Positions 18,075 through 27,772 of a stretch of DNA of 64,000 nt are shown one piece after another; positions within the stretch are counted from its first letter, which is position 1; each line of letters begins with the position of its first letter. Position numbers and translations under genes: made by a program. The stretch comes from Propionibacteriaceae bacterium (GTDB lineage: Bacteria > Actinomycetota > Actinomycetes > Propionibacteriales > Propionibacteriaceae). The DNA lies in the NCBI GenBank assembly GCA_031261485.1, contig JAISJO010000057.1:1-64000 (forward strand). Direction: 5' to 3'. The notes beneath the pieces were generated by a model that saw only the letters and a list, made by a program, of their open reading frames with translations, was not told the DNA's origin and did not search any database.

Positions 18075-20264
18075 ATGAGCCAGTGGGAAACGGAAGCATT
18101 CCGGCGACTCGGTGTTCCTTTGGACCGGGTGCTGGGAGCCGCCACGGCCAAGGCATTTCAACGCCTGGACTGTGTCAGCGTCGGCGACCTCGTGCATCTC
18201 CTGCCGCGCCACCTCATGTCTGGGACAGACCTGACAGATATCTCCTCGCTTGTCAGGGAAAACAGGGGATCGGAGGAGTATGTCGCGCTCAAGGCTCGTG
18301 TGGCCTCCATGGAGATCAAGGGGCAAGCGCCACGTCAACGCATCGAACTGATTCTGTCTGACGGCCACGGGCGCTTGACGGCGACCTTCTTCGGGCGGCC
18401 CAACCTCATCATGTACTGGTCGCGGGTCTTGTCTGCCTCCGATGTGGGAATCTTCGCTGGCAAGCTCGGATGGTTCAACATGGCTCCCCAGTTGGCCCAC
18501 CCAGCCTTCGTCATGATCACTCCCGACGGTTTCGTGGGTTCGGCTCAGAACACGAAGATGGCCACTCGGGTCGCTGGCAGTTCGTTCATCGGGTTGTATC
18601 CTCAAACGGCGAAACTTCCGACATGGACAGTGGCTGAATCCATTGATTTGTGTTTAGCGACCCTTGATGGCGCGGAAGACCCTTTGCCCCAGTGGGTGCG
18701 CGAGGCAGCCGAGCAAGTCGACATGCGGACCGCCCTGGAGGGGGTGCATCATCCCCTGACGCGCGAGGCCTACGACGAGGGGGTGGAGCGCCTGCTTTTT
18801 GATGAGGCATTCGCTGCACAAGTGGCAATGGCGTATCGTAGAGCGGACACGCTGACCCACACCGCCGTCCCGCGCTCTCCGGTCGTGGGCGGTCTCGTGG
18901 ACGCATTCGACGCCAGGCTTCCTTTCACCCGCACGCCCGAGCAGGTCGAAGTGGGGCACGTTCTTGACGAGGAATTGGAGCGTTCCCGGCCGATGCAACG
19001 CCTTCTCCAGGGCGAGGTTGGCTCTGGTAAGACAGTGGTCGCCGTGCGGGCGATGCTGAGAGTGGTGGACGTCGGTGGCCAGGCCGTCCTACTGGCCCCC
19101 ACCGAAGTGCTCGCCCAGCAACACGTGTACACCATCAGCGCCCTGCTGGGGGACTTGGGCCAACCAGGACTCCTGGGCGCTGAGAAATCGACCGAAATCG
19201 TCTTGTTGACGGGCTCAATGCCGGCGGCAGCCAAGACCGAAGCACTGGCCAAGATCGCCAGCGGACAGGCGGGAATCATCGTGGGGACACATGCTCTCTT
19301 GTCGGGGTCAGTCCAGTTCGCCGACCTGGGACTCGTCGTCGTCGACGAGCAACACCGCTTTGGCGTGGAACAGCGTAATTCCTTGTCAAGTCGAGGTCAG
19401 AACCGTCCGCACATCCTCGTCATGACGGCCACACCCATTCCTAGGTCAGTGGCGATGACTGTCTTCGGCGACCTCGATATCTCCACCTTCACCCGCGTCC
19501 CTGAAGGACGAGCAGAAGTGACAACAACAGTCGTGGATGCCCTCGCCAAGCCAGCATGGGTGGACAGAGCGTGGGCACGAGTGCGCGAGGAAGTGGCCAA
19601 AGGTCGTCAGGTGTACATCGTGGCTCCCCGCATCGACCCGACCGACACAGACCAGGAGGGGACCTCGGTCGTCGAGTTGTACGAGCAACTGAACGCGGGC
19701 CCACTCGCTAGACTCCATGTCGGGCTGCTCCATGGGCGACTTTCCGCAGCCGAGAAGACCAAGACCATGGCCGACTTCGCTGCCGGAAGCCTCGACGTCC
19801 TCATCGCCACATCCATGATCGAGGTCGGCCTCGACCAACCGAATGCCACCATGATGGTCATCTGTGACGCTGAGCGATTCGGTATCTCCCAACTTCATCA
19901 GTTGCGTGGACGCATCGGGCGAGGGCAGTGGCCGGGGGTGTGCTTGTTGCTGACGAAAGCGGAAGAGACCACGCCTGCTCGGGAGCGTCTGGAGACGGTG
20001 GCTTCCACGCGAGACGGATTCGCTCTGGCCCAAACCGACCTCGCCCAACGCAGAGAAGGCGATGTCTTAGGACTGCGTCAGCACGGTAGACGCTCGTCTC
20101 TACGATTGCTCAGAGTCATCGATCATGCGGACATCATCGATGTGGCAAGGGGAATCGCCGAAGAAGTTGTGCGCCGGGACCCAGCGATGACCGACCCTGG
20201 GGTTGCCGATTTCGTCCGGGAAATCGAGTCGCGCGCCGAGGCAGACTTCGATGAGTCCACATGA
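18075..20264 (+). CDS. recG: ATP-dependent DNA helicase RecG
   Basis: This 729-aa helicase reverses stalled replication forks and moves Holliday junctions. The N-terminal wedge/OB region (about 60-170) is followed by two helicase lobes: Walker A GEVGSGKT at 313-320, motif II DEQH in VVVDEQHRFG, motif III MTATPIPRS, and motif VI QLRGRIGRG. The C-terminal RecG region (RREGDVLGLRQHG) is intact. No RBS precedes the ATG; a TAGGCT box does. Confidence 0.96.
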   Translation: MSQWETEAFRRLGVPLDRVLGAATAKAFQRLDCVSVGDLVHLLPRHLMSGTDLTDISSLVRENRGSEEYVALKARVASMEIKGQAPRQRIELILSDGHGRLTATFFGRPNLIMYWSRVLSASDVGIFAGKLGWFNMAPQLAHPAFVMITPDGFVGSAQNTKMATRVAGSSFIGLYPQTAKLPTWTVAESIDLCLATLDGAEDPLPQWVREAAEQVDMRTALEGVHHPLTREAYDEGVERLLFDEAFAAQVAMAYRRADTLTHTAVPRSPVVGGLVDAFDARLPFTRTPEQVEVGHVLDEELERSRPMQRLLQGEVGSGKTVVAVRAMLRVVDVGGQAVLLAPTEVLAQQHVYTISALLGDLGQPGLLGAEKSTEIVLLTGSMPAAAKTEALAKIASGQAGIIVGTHALLSGSVQFADLGLVVVDEQHRFGVEQRNSLSSRGQNRPHILVMTATPIPRSVAMTVFGDLDISTFTRVPEGRAEVTTTVVDALAKPAWVDRAWARVREEVAKGRQVYIVAPRIDPTDTDQEGTSVVELYEQLNAGPLARLHVGLLHGRLSAAEKTKTMADFAAGSLDVLIATSMIEVGLDQPNATMMVICDAERFGISQLHQLRGRIGRGQWPGVCLLLTKAEETTPARERLETVASTRDGFALAQTDLAQRREGDVLGLRQHGRRSSLRLLRVIDHADIIDVARGIAEEVVRRDPAMTDPGVADFVREIESRAEADFDEST

Positions 20265-20292
20265 GGAAATACCGATTATCGGCCTTCCCAAC

Positions 20293-20361
20293 TGTCATCC
20301 TGCGCGAAGTCGTAGGATCTACCCTCGTCAAATGGATTCTGCGACTTCGCGCAGAATGACA
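20293..20361. repeat. Dispersed palindromic repeat, copy 1 (full inverted pair)
   Basis: Two 28-bp arms in opposite orientation (20293-20320 and 20334-20361) around a 13-bp spacer. The shared core is CTGCGCGAAGTCG and its complement CGACTTCGCGCAG. Related copies lie at 27549-27616, 29799-29826 and 35706-35732, all between genes. The pair can fold into a long hairpin after recG. Confidence 0.8.
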
Positions 20362-20436
20362 ACATGAATCAGTCGGCCCATCCCCTGGGCATGGCCGTGG
20401 AACAGTGGATCCGTGTTACGTCGGCGCTGGGACGGA

Positions 20437-20442
20437 TAGGCT
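20437..20442 (+). promoter_or_regulatory. -10 box of rsmD (leaderless)
   Basis: TAGGCT lies 6 nt before GTG 20449, with a weak -35 (TGTTAC, 20414-20419) 17 bp upstream. No Shine-Dalgarno precedes the GTG. Confidence 0.5.
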
Positions 20443-20448
20443 TAGCCC

Positions 20449-21024
20449 GTGGGTAGAATCATCGCTGGAAGTTTGGCGTCTAGGCAGTTTGCTATGCCCA
20501 AGACCGCCCATACCCGTCCCACGACCGACCGAGTGCGCGAGTCGGTGTTCTCCTGGTTGGCTTCCGCCCTAGGCCGAGGCGATCAGTCCGGCCAGAATCA
20601 GCTTGCGGGCATGACGTTCCTTGACTTGTACGCGGGCTCGGGTGGGGTCGGCCTTGAGGCGATAAGCAGGGGAGCGCAGTCCACGTGGGTGGAAAGGGAC
20701 CGCCCCACGGCCCGCCTCATCGAACGCAACTGTCGAGACCTGGGCGTGACAGGACGAGTGGTCGCTTCGGACGTGACAACCTACCTTGGTGGTGCAGCCC
20801 ACGCTTACTCTGTTGTGTGGATGGACCCGCCCTACGAGACTTCTTCAGATGACATCGACATGGTTGTACGACTGATCGACGCACGAGGATGGTTGACCGA
20901 CGACGGTATTGTTTTAGTGGAACGCTCTGTGCATTCATCTCAGGTAGAGTTTCCTGAGAGTTTCCTGAATAATAGCTCTCGCCGCTATGGCGACACAGTG
21001 GTGTACACAGGCATGAGAGGGTGA
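20449..21024 (+). CDS. rsmD: 16S rRNA (guanine966-N2)-methyltransferase
   Basis: This 191-aa SAM-dependent enzyme starts RIIAGSLASRQF, has the cofactor motif LDLYAGSGGVGLEAISRGA and the catalytic DPPY in VVWMDPPYETS. It modifies G966 of 16S rRNA in the small subunit. The start GTG 20449 is set by the -10 box 6 nt upstream. coaD follows 1 nt after the stop, a pairing found in most bacteria. Confidence 0.95.
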   Translation: MGRIIAGSLASRQFAMPKTAHTRPTTDRVRESVFSWLASALGRGDQSGQNQLAGMTFLDLYAGSGGVGLEAISRGAQSTWVERDRPTARLIERNCRDLGVTGRVVASDVTTYLGGAAHAYSVVWMDPPYETSSDDIDMVVRLIDARGWLTDDGIVLVERSVHSSQVEFPESFLNNSSRRYGDTVVYTGMRG

Positions 21025-21025
21025 A

Positions 21026-21490
21026 GTGAACGTTGTGGTCTCCGGGTCCTTCGACCCCATCACGCTCGGGCACATGGATGTCATCTCGCGCGCTGTGACG
21101 CTATTTGGGCATGTCACTGTCGGCGTCGGGTTCAACTTGGGCAAGGGGTACATGTTCGACATGGACACCCGTGTGGCGATGGTTCGAGCCGCCTGCGAGG
21201 GCCTTGATGTCGAAGTGTGGCCCATGGAGGGATTGCTCGTGGACTTCTGCGCAGCCCATGACGCGACTGTGGTGGTGCGAGGGGCACGCTCCGGCTCGGA
21301 CTTCGAATACGAATGGGCTCTGGCAAGGATGAACGCTTCTCTGAGCCCCATTGAGACAGTGGTCCTGCCGGCGAACGAGGTCCACGCCTATCTGTCCTCC
21401 ACGTTTGTCCGTTCAGTTGCCGACACCGGCGGCGACATTTCCGCGTACGTTCCACACGGCGCGCTTGCGCTCATGAAGAAGGAGTCCTAA
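21026..21490 (+). CDS. coaD: Phosphopantetheine adenylyltransferase
   Basis: This 154-aa enzyme catalyses the penultimate step of CoA synthesis. The nucleotidyltransferase motif is GSFDPITLGHMDVI, followed by VRGARSGSDFEYE and the ATP-binding LSSTFVRSVA. The family usually reads PGTFDP at the first motif, so SGSFDP is a mild variant. GTG 21026 follows the rsmD TGA by one base. Confidence 0.95.
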   Translation: MNVVVSGSFDPITLGHMDVISRAVTLFGHVTVGVGFNLGKGYMFDMDTRVAMVRAACEGLDVEVWPMEGLLVDFCAAHDATVVVRGARSGSDFEYEWALARMNASLSPIETVVLPANEVHAYLSSTFVRSVADTGGDISAYVPHGALALMKKES

Positions 21491-21949
21491 ATGGTCACGA
21501 TGAGTCCGACTGAACGTCGGTTGAGAGAGCTGCGCCGAACCCTCATCGAAGCACGGGCTGTCCCCATGTCCGCCTCGTGCATGGTCAACCGCGCCGAGAC
21601 GATAGCTGCCATCGACACGATCATGGCCGGGTATCAAGAAGACGTGGAGGAGTCCATCCGCACCATCGAAGAGGACGCCCAACGCCGCAACTGGAACATT
21701 CTCGACCAGACAGATATGGTCCAGGTGGCACGGGAGCGCGCCGCCCAAATCGAGGCGAAAGCCCGCGCCGAGCAGGAGGAACTGCTCGCTGAGGCCGACA
21801 GATACGTCGAGACTCGCCTGGCTGCTTTCGAGGCCGAACTCCAGGTCACCCTGTCCCGTGTTGCCGTCATGAGAGACCGCCTCATCTCCCGGGCCGCCAA
21901 AGAAACCTCTGACGAGGAGACCACCATCATGCCGAAGTGGACGATCTAG
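21491..21949 (+). CDS. Coiled-coil hypothetical protein
   Basis: This 152-aa protein has no membrane segment. Residues about 45-125 are a charged heptad-type coiled coil (ARERAAQIEAKARAEQEELL), as in DivIVA-like or ATP-synthase-stalk-like proteins. It starts at the base after the coaD stop and ends 1 nt before the DUF177 gene, so it belongs to the rsmD-coaD-rpmF-rnc run. Actinobacteria often carry such a protein here; its job is unknown. Confidence 0.8.
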   Translation: MVTMSPTERRLRELRRTLIEARAVPMSASCMVNRAETIAAIDTIMAGYQEDVEESIRTIEEDAQRRNWNILDQTDMVQVARERAAQIEAKARAEQEELLAEADRYVETRLAAFEAELQVTLSRVAVMRDRLISRAAKETSDEETTIMPKWTI

Positions 21950-21950
21950 C

Positions 21951-22469
21951 ATGGACGGGGTTATCTCCCTGCGAGACCTGCGAAGAACTGAGGGCGCGAC
22001 CAAGGAGTTCGCGCTGTCCGAGCCTGTGGGCGACGCCTTGGAAGTCGGACTTGTCCATATTCCTTCGGACCGCGTAGTCGAAGCCCAGGGCGTCCTGGAG
22101 GCCGTGGGAGACGGGGTCTGGGTGGATGGGGAAGCCAGCGCCGAAGTTGACGCACAATGCTCTCGCTGTTTGACCGATTTTTCCTACACGACCCAGGCTG
22201 AGATCAAGGAATTGTTTGTGTATGAAGACTTCGCCGAGCAGTACGCCGACGAAGACGTGTCGTTCGTCAAGGACGACGCCATCGACCTCGAACCCGCCAT
22301 CCGCGATTGCCTCATTCTCGACCAGCCGCTGGTGACCTTGTGCCGGCCTGACTGCCAAGGGCTGTGCCCGGAGTGCGGGGCGAATTTGAACGACGAACCC
22401 GAGCACAGTCACCCCGACACGACCGATTCACGTTGGAGCGGGCTGGCCTCTTGGGGTAGTATGTCCTAG
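21951..22469 (+). CDS. YceD/DUF177 family protein
   Basis: This 172-aa protein has two cysteine pairs, CSRC in the middle and [13 protein letters not shown] near the end, which fit the YceD family usually encoded directly before rpmF. In E. coli the family member is linked to 23S rRNA accumulation. Its last codons contain the promoter of rpmF. Confidence 0.88.
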   Translation: MDGVISLRDLRRTEGATKEFALSEPVGDALEVGLVHIPSDRVVEAQGVLEAVGDGVWVDGEASAEVDAQCSRCLTDFSYTTQAEIKELFVYEDFAEQYADEDVSFVKDDAIDLEPAIRDCLILDQPLVTLCRPDCQGLCPECGANLNDEPEHSHPDTTDSRWSGLASWGSMS

Positions 22470-22486
22470 TTGCCCACTCATGGGCA
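22433..22486 (+). promoter_or_regulatory. rpmF promoter and leader hairpin
   Basis: TTGGAG (22433-22438), 18 bp, TAGTAT (22457-22462) inside the end of the DUF177 gene. A small hairpin TGCCCA/TGGGCA (22471-22486, loop CTCA) follows in the leader, ahead of the RBS AAGGAG. Confidence 0.5.
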
Positions 22487-22507
22487 CATCACGTAAGGAG
22501 AATGGAA

Positions 22508-22699
22508 GTGGCTGTTCCGAAGAGAAGGCAGTCGCGTGCGAATACGCATGCCCGCCGTTCGCAGTGGAAGGCCGCCGCGCCTCAGTTAGTCACCTGCGCG
22601 AATCCTGCTTGCGGGGAGAAGCACTTGCCCCACACGGCTTGCCCGTCATGTGGCCAGTACGGCCCGCGTAGCGCGAGGCGTCAGGTTCTTCAGGCCTGA
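22508..22699 (+). CDS. rpmF: 50S ribosomal protein L32 (zinc-ribbon form)
   Basis: This 63-aa protein begins [10 protein letters not shown] like most L32 proteins. Four zinc ligands are visible (CANPAC and CPSC). I chose GTG 22508, 7 nt after AAGGAG; ATG 22502 is in frame but only 2 nt from that RBS. Confidence 0.95.
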   Translation: MAVPKRRQSRANTHARRSQWKAAAPQLVTCANPACGEKHLPHTACPSCGQYGPRSARRQVLQA

Positions 22700-22706
22700 C
22701 TCGGGT

Positions 22707-23390
22707 GTGAGCCGCCTGGCCGACCAGTTTCGAGAGTTGGGGATTTCAGTAGAACCCCACCTCTTGGAACTCGCTTTCACCCATCGCTCGTGGGCTTATG
22801 AGAATGGGCGCGTCCCCACCAATGAGCGTTTGGAGTTTCTGGGCGATTCCGTTCTGGGGGTCGTCGTCACGGAGTACATCTTCCGTACCTACCCTGACCG
22901 TCCCGAGGGGCAACTGTCCCGTCTGAGAGCTGCTGTGGTGTCGAGCCACGCGCTCGCAGGTGTCGCCCGCGACTTGGAGTTGGGCCAGTCCATCAAGTTG
23001 GGCCATGGAGAAATCGCCACCAACGGACAAGACAAGGACTCCATCCTTGCCGACGCCACAGAGGCCATCATCGGTGCTGTTCACCTGAGCGGAGGATTCG
23101 AGGTTTCGAGCCGTTTCGTCCACGCGGTCATGGACCCGGTGATTGCCGAAGCAGCAGACTTGGGGGCGGGACTGGACTGGAAGTCCTCCCTGCAAGACCT
23201 CGCCGCTTCCCTGGGGCTGTCTGTGCCTGAATACACGTCAGAGTTCACGGGTCCTGACCATGACCGGTGGTTCCGGGCTGAGGTCGTTGTGGACGGGCGT
23301 ACGTTCGGGCCGGGGGAATCCACATCCAGGCGCGGTGCAGAACAGGAAGCCGCCAAGGCTGCCTTCACGGCTCTCGACGCGCAGGCCTGA
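22707..23390 (+). CDS. rnc: Ribonuclease III
   Basis: This double-strand-specific endonuclease of about 227 aa has the catalytic signature NERLEFLGDSVLGVVV, the second acidic site DATEAIIGAVHL, and a C-terminal dsRNA-binding domain (about 160-225, ending RRGAEQEAAKAAFTALDAQ). I propose GTG 22707, 7 nt after the rpmF stop; an upstream in-frame ATG at 22650 would overlap rpmF by 50 nt. Confidence 0.93.
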   Translation: MSRLADQFRELGISVEPHLLELAFTHRSWAYENGRVPTNERLEFLGDSVLGVVVTEYIFRTYPDRPEGQLSRLRAAVVSSHALAGVARDLELGQSIKLGHGEIATNGQDKDSILADATEAIIGAVHLSGGFEVSSRFVHAVMDPVIAEAADLGAGLDWKSSLQDLAASLGLSVPEYTSEFTGPDHDRWFRAEVVVDGRTFGPGESTSRRGAEQEAAKAAFTALDAQA

Positions 23391-23406
23391 GGGATTGGTC
23401 TAGGAG

Positions 23407-24024
23407 ATGCGAAGTTTCTTGTCCCGACATCGGGAGTCTTTCGGGCAGTTGGTGAAGTTTTCCCTGGTGGGTGGCTCGGGGGTTCTCGTCAATCTGCTGG
23501 TTGCATTCGCCTGTAAGAAGATCGCGCCTTTGATTTGGGCAGGCGCGCATGAAGGCAATGTGTGGTGGGACATCCCTTTCACTGACTACAACGTGCGGTG
23601 GTACCACATCTTCTCCATGCTCGCTTTTGTTGTGGCCAACCTGTCCAATTACCAGCTGAACCGCGTGTGGTCCTTCAAATCGGACAAGCACGCGGGCTGG
23701 TTCGCGGAACTGGCGCCGTTCTTCACAGTGGGGCTTGTCGCTCAACTCATCGGCATGCTCGTGGAGACCCAACTCATGCACCCTGAGTCCATTATTGGCT
23801 TGTCGGACGCTGTTTTCGATGGGTCCACCGGGTTTCGGACCAAGTGGTACTGGGCCCACCTGGCTATGATTTGCGTGACCATCCCTGTGTCTTTCCTGCT
23901 CAACAAGTTCTGGACCTTCCGAGCCATCCGCCGGGGGGCCCGGGGTGACGAGTCCGATGTGGCCTCTGACTCGGGGTCGAAAGCGCCTGTGGAGTCGGCC
24001 ACGTCGTCGCAGGGGGAGGACTGA
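23407..24024 (+). CDS. GtrA-family membrane protein
   Basis: This 205-aa protein has four predicted helices and the GtrA opening GQLVKFSLVGGSGVLVNLLV, plus ANLSNYQLNRVWSF and LLNKFWTF. GtrA proteins are linked to moving lipid-linked sugars across the membrane. Two long loops (about 40-70 and 120-150) make it bigger than the 120-140 aa type member. It lies between rnc and smc and overlaps the smc start by 1 nt. Confidence 0.82.
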   Translation: MRSFLSRHRESFGQLVKFSLVGGSGVLVNLLVAFACKKIAPLIWAGAHEGNVWWDIPFTDYNVRWYHIFSMLAFVVANLSNYQLNRVWSFKSDKHAGWFAELAPFFTVGLVAQLIGMLVETQLMHPESIIGLSDAVFDGSTGFRTKWYWAHLAMICVTIPVSFLLNKFWTFRAIRRGARGDESDVASDSGSKAPVESATSSQGED

Positions 24025-27000
24025 TGTACCTCAAGAAACTCACGCTGCGCGGATTCAAGTCTTTCGCTTCGGCAACCTCCATGGTTTTCGAGCCGGGTAT
24101 CACCTGTATCGTCGGGCCCAACGGTTCTGGCAAGTCCAATGTTGTGGATGCGCTCGCGTGGGTCATGGGGGAGCAGGGCGCCAAGTCGCTGCGCGGGGCG
24201 AGCATGGAAGACGTCATCTTCGCTGGGACCACCAATCGTGCGCCTCTTGGGCGGGCAGAAGTCCAGCTCACCATTGATAACACTGATGGTGCATTGCCCA
24301 TTGATTACACTGAAGTCACCATCGCGCGCACCAAGTTCCGCAACGGTAATTCGGAGTATTCCATCAACGGGACGCCGTGTCGGCTCTTGGATGTGCGCGA
24401 ACTGCTGTCTGATTCCGGCATCGGTCGGGAAATGCACGTCATCGTCGGCCAAGGGCACTTGGACGAGATTCTGTCCGCGACTCCTGAGATCCGTCGAGGT
24501 TTCATTGAGGAGGCCGCTGGAGTCCTCAAGCACCGTGAGCGCAAAGAGAAGGCGCTACGCAAACTGGACTCGACTGAGGCGAACCTGCACCGCCTCACGG
24601 ACCTCATCTCGGAGATTCGTCGCCAACTCAAGCCGCTGGGGCGTCAGGCGGAGGTAGCCAAGAGGGCGTCGACAGTGCAGGCCGAATTGCGCGATGCCAA
24701 GGCTCGTCTGCTGGCCGACGATCTTGTACAAGCGCAGGCCACGCTGGCCGGGGTGGCCGATGAGGTCGATGTGCGTGAACGCCGCAAGCTGGCCGAGGAG
24801 GCCCTCGTGACTGCCCGTGCCGAAGAGGAGGAAGCACGTACCGCCGTCGGCTCTGGAGAGGCCGCCTATCGCGCCATCCAAGAGACGTGGTTCGCTCTGT
24901 CGGGCATCGGTGAGCGTGTACGGTCCACTGTGAGTTTGGCCCAGGAGCGGATACGCAACGCTGAGGCTGTTCCGCCCCTCGACCTCAACCCTTCCCGTGA
25001 CCCTGAGACCCTCATGGCGCAGGCCGAGGAAGCCAGTCGGGCCGAGGAGAAGCTGGCGCAGGCCGTCACGGAACGGCGATGTGCTCTGGAGGCGGCGACG
25101 CAGGCTCGAACTGTGGCGGAGAAAACTCTTGCACAGACCGAGGAGGCCTTGGCGGTTCGCGTCCGTGAAGCAGCGTCCTACCGCGAGACAGCAGCCCGCT
25201 TATCCGGCCAGCAGGCCTCGCTGGGTTCTCGCCTGGAATCGTTGACATCTCAGATCGGTCAGATGGAATCGGCGCTGCTCGTTGCTGAAGAGAATGTCCG
25301 CACGACTCAGGATACATTGTCCTCTTCTGTCGTCCCCGAGGAGACGGACGGGGAAGACGATGTGGCAGGACTGGCTGATGTCGCCACAGGGGCCCGCGAG
25401 AGGCTCGACAAGGCGGTGGAGCGCCGCCGCGAGGTGGAGCATGGGCGAGCCAGTGTAGCCGCTCGCATCGAGGCATGGTCGGTGGCCGTCGCCTCCCAGC
25501 AGGACGCGGGTGCCAGTCTCGTTGAAGCGAAAGTGGCGGGAATACTTGGGCCGACCGCCTCCCTGATGAGCGTCGAGCCGGGATATGAGACTGCCATTGC
25601 GGCTAGTTTGGGCGCTGTCGCCGAAGGCGTGGCGATGGACTCCGTGAAGACGTCTGCCGAGGCTCTATCCTGGCTGAAATCTGCTGACAAGGGCTCAGCT
25701 TGCATGCTCGTTGCTGGATCTCAGGCCAGTGAGGCCGACCTGCCTTCACTGCCCAAGGGCGCGCGCTATGCGCATTCCTTGGTCAAAGCCAAGCCTGCTG
25801 TGAGCGGGGCGGTGTCGAAGGCCCTGGCCGGTGTGGTCGTCGTGGAAGACGTCGCTGATGGTGCGGCCCTCGTGGCAGCACATCCAGAGCTCACAGCGGT
25901 GACCCGGCAGGGAGATATCCTCAGTTCGTGGCGAGCCGCCGGAGGCTCAGCGCCCAAACAATCCCTCCTTCATCTGACCTCAGCCATCTCGGCGGCCCAG
26001 GATGAGTTGGCCGAACTGGAGCAGGCGTGGGAGGTCGCACAGGCCGAGGTCGCGGATGCGGAGGCCGCCAGGGCAGACGCGGACAGTGCGCTGGAGGAAG
26101 CACGAACTCAGGCTCGTGAGGCAAACTCGGCCCGACAAGCAGCTTTGGCTGAGCACAATGTCCATGAGCGCGCGGCCTCACTCGCCCGCAATGACTTGGC
26201 CCGATTGACTGAACAGGTCGAAGGGGCTCGGGCGGCCCGTGTGCGCGATGAAGCCGCCTTGGCGCAGGTGCAGGAGTCACTAGCGTCTGCCGTGGAAGTC
26301 GAGCAGCCCGACCCAAGTGCTCGTGACCAAGCCGGGGCACAGGCGGCGAGTGCTCGCAGCGCCGAGATGGAAGCGCGACTCGGGTTGCGCACGGTTGAGG
26401 AGCGTGTCAGGTCTCTGGCCGGACAAGCGGATTCTTTGCGCAAAGCCGCTGAAACGGAACGCGCGACGAGAGCAGAGGCGCAAACCCGTCAAGCGCGCCT
26501 GATCGCCGCCGCTGAGCGCGCCCGTGTCGTCGCGGAAGCAGGTCAGTGGCTGGCAGAGCGTGTCGAGGCGTCAGTGAGGCTCGCAGAGACTCATCGCGGT
26601 GAGATTCGTGCCGCAAGCGAGCAGGCGAATGAGCGGGCCAACGTGACACATCGTCGCGCGCGTGAACTCGCCGAGCAACTAGATTCACTCGTTGATTCGG
26701 CGCACCGCGACGAACTCGCCCGCGCCCAACAGAAAATGCGTATCGACGCTCTGGCGGAGCGGGCGATGGCTGAAGTCGGAATCGATGTCGAGTCTCTTGT
26801 GGCCAATTACGGCCCAGACCAGTTGGTGGCGACATCCGACCCTGAGGCGGAGCTTGTGCCTTACGTCCGGGAAGAACAACTCAAGCGTCTGCGCACGACC
26901 GAGAGAGACCTGCAATTGCTGGGCAAGATCAACCCGCTGGCGTTGGAGGAATACGACGCTATGCAGGAGCGGCATAACTTCCTGTCAGGACAGTTGGAAG

Positions 27001-27518
27001 ACCTGAAGAAGACCCGCGACGACCTCAACTCCATTGTGGACGAGGTGGACGCCCGCGTGCAGGAGGTCTTCGCTGCCGCGTACACCGATGTCGAGCGCGA
27101 GTTCGCGGCCACTTTCGCCCGGCTCTTCCCAGGCGGAGAAGGACGGCTCGTGCTCACTGAGCCAGGGGAGTGGCTGACGACAGGTGTCGATGTGGAGGCC
27201 CGACCCGCAGGCAAGAAGGTCAAGAGACTGTCCCTGCTCTCCGGTGGCGAGAGGTCCCTCGTGGCAGTGTGTTTCCTTGTGTCCCTCTTCAAGGCTAGGC
27301 CCAGCCCCTTCTATATCCTCGACGAGGTGGAAGCGGCTTTGGACGACACGAACCTGGGGCGTCTCTTGGACATCTACGAGGAGTTGCGCCGCGATTCACA
27401 GTTGCTTGTCATCACACATCAGAAACGCACAATGGAAGTCGCCGATGTGCTGTACGGGGTTACCATGGGCATTGATGGCACAAGTGCGGTAGTCTCTCAG
27501 CGTTTGCGGGACGACTGA
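24024..27518 (+). CDS. smc: Chromosome partition protein Smc
   Basis: This is a 1164-aa SMC ATPase. The N-terminal head has Walker A GPNGSGKS at 31-38 and the Q-loop region; then come a coiled coil (about 170-490), the hinge (about 500-650, with ILGPTASLMSVEPGYETAIAA at its start), the return coiled coil, and a C-terminal head with signature LSGGERSL and Walker B FYILDEVEAALDD. It compacts and segregates the chromosome with ScpAB, not in this window. Length and domain order are normal. Confidence 0.96.
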   Translation: MYLKKLTLRGFKSFASATSMVFEPGITCIVGPNGSGKSNVVDALAWVMGEQGAKSLRGASMEDVIFAGTTNRAPLGRAEVQLTIDNTDGALPIDYTEVTIARTKFRNGNSEYSINGTPCRLLDVRELLSDSGIGREMHVIVGQGHLDEILSATPEIRRGFIEEAAGVLKHRERKEKALRKLDSTEANLHRLTDLISEIRRQLKPLGRQAEVAKRASTVQAELRDAKARLLADDLVQAQATLAGVADEVDVRERRKLAEEALVTARAEEEEARTAVGSGEAAYRAIQETWFALSGIGERVRSTVSLAQERIRNAEAVPPLDLNPSRDPETLMAQAEEASRAEEKLAQAVTERRCALEAATQARTVAEKTLAQTEEALAVRVREAASYRETAARLSGQQASLGSRLESLTSQIGQMESALLVAEENVRTTQDTLSSSVVPEETDGEDDVAGLADVATGARERLDKAVERRREVEHGRASVAARIEAWSVAVASQQDAGASLVEAKVAGILGPTASLMSVEPGYETAIAASLGAVAEGVAMDSVKTSAEALSWLKSADKGSACMLVAGSQASEADLPSLPKGARYAHSLVKAKPAVSGAVSKALAGVVVVEDVADGAALVAAHPELTAVTRQGDILSSWRAAGGSAPKQSLLHLTSAISAAQDELAELEQAWEVAQAEVADAEAARADADSALEEARTQAREANSARQAALAEHNVHERAASLARNDLARLTEQVEGARAARVRDEAALAQVQESLASAVEVEQPDPSARDQAGAQAASARSAEMEARLGLRTVEERVRSLAGQADSLRKAAETERATRAEAQTRQARLIAAAERARVVAEAGQWLAERVEASVRLAETHRGEIRAASEQANERANVTHRRARELAEQLDSLVDSAHRDELARAQQKMRIDALAERAMAEVGIDVESLVANYGPDQLVATSDPEAELVPYVREEQLKRLRTTERDLQLLGKINPLALEEYDAMQERHNFLSGQLEDLKKTRDDLNSIVDEVDARVQEVFAAAYTDVEREFAATFARLFPGGEGRLVLTEPGEWLTTGVDVEARPAGKKVKRLSLLSGGERSLVAVCFLVSLFKARPSPFYILDEVEAALDDTNLGRLLDIYEELRRDSQLLVITHQKRTMEVADVLYGVTMGIDGTSAVVSQRLRDD

Positions 27519-27548
27519 GAAGCCACTGGATTCTTGGCCGCCTTCTCC

Positions 27549-27616
27549 GTTATCTCTGCGCGAAGTCGCGGGATTTGTGCTTGTCAGATGGATGTTGCAA
27601 CTTCGCGTAGCATGAC
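27549..27616. repeat. Dispersed palindromic repeat, copy 2 (diverged inverted pair)
   Basis: The arm at 27549-27576 with core CTGCGCGAAGTCG faces a diverged arm at about 27590-27616 (CAACTTCGCGTAG). It sits just after smc and is the same family as 20293-20361. Confidence 0.7.
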
Positions 27617-27690
27617 GAAATGCGCTCATTATTGCTTCCCAGAGGACCCGCGAAAGATTCGTACATTCTTGCCGACTTTCCACCCTGATT

Positions 27691-27719
27691 TGGGGTCCCC
27701 TTGCGTTGTGTGGCATAAT
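27691..27719 (+). promoter_or_regulatory. Candidate promoter for the small membrane protein
   Basis: TTGGGG and CATAAT lie 18 bp apart in the smc-27773 gap, about 55 nt before the proposed GTG. The rest of this 254-bp gap holds the palindromic repeat and no further gene. Confidence 0.35.
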
Positions 27720-27772
27720 TGTGTTGTTCAGCGTTCTGCACAATCCCCACCAAAGGAAATAGAGGTTCTGTC

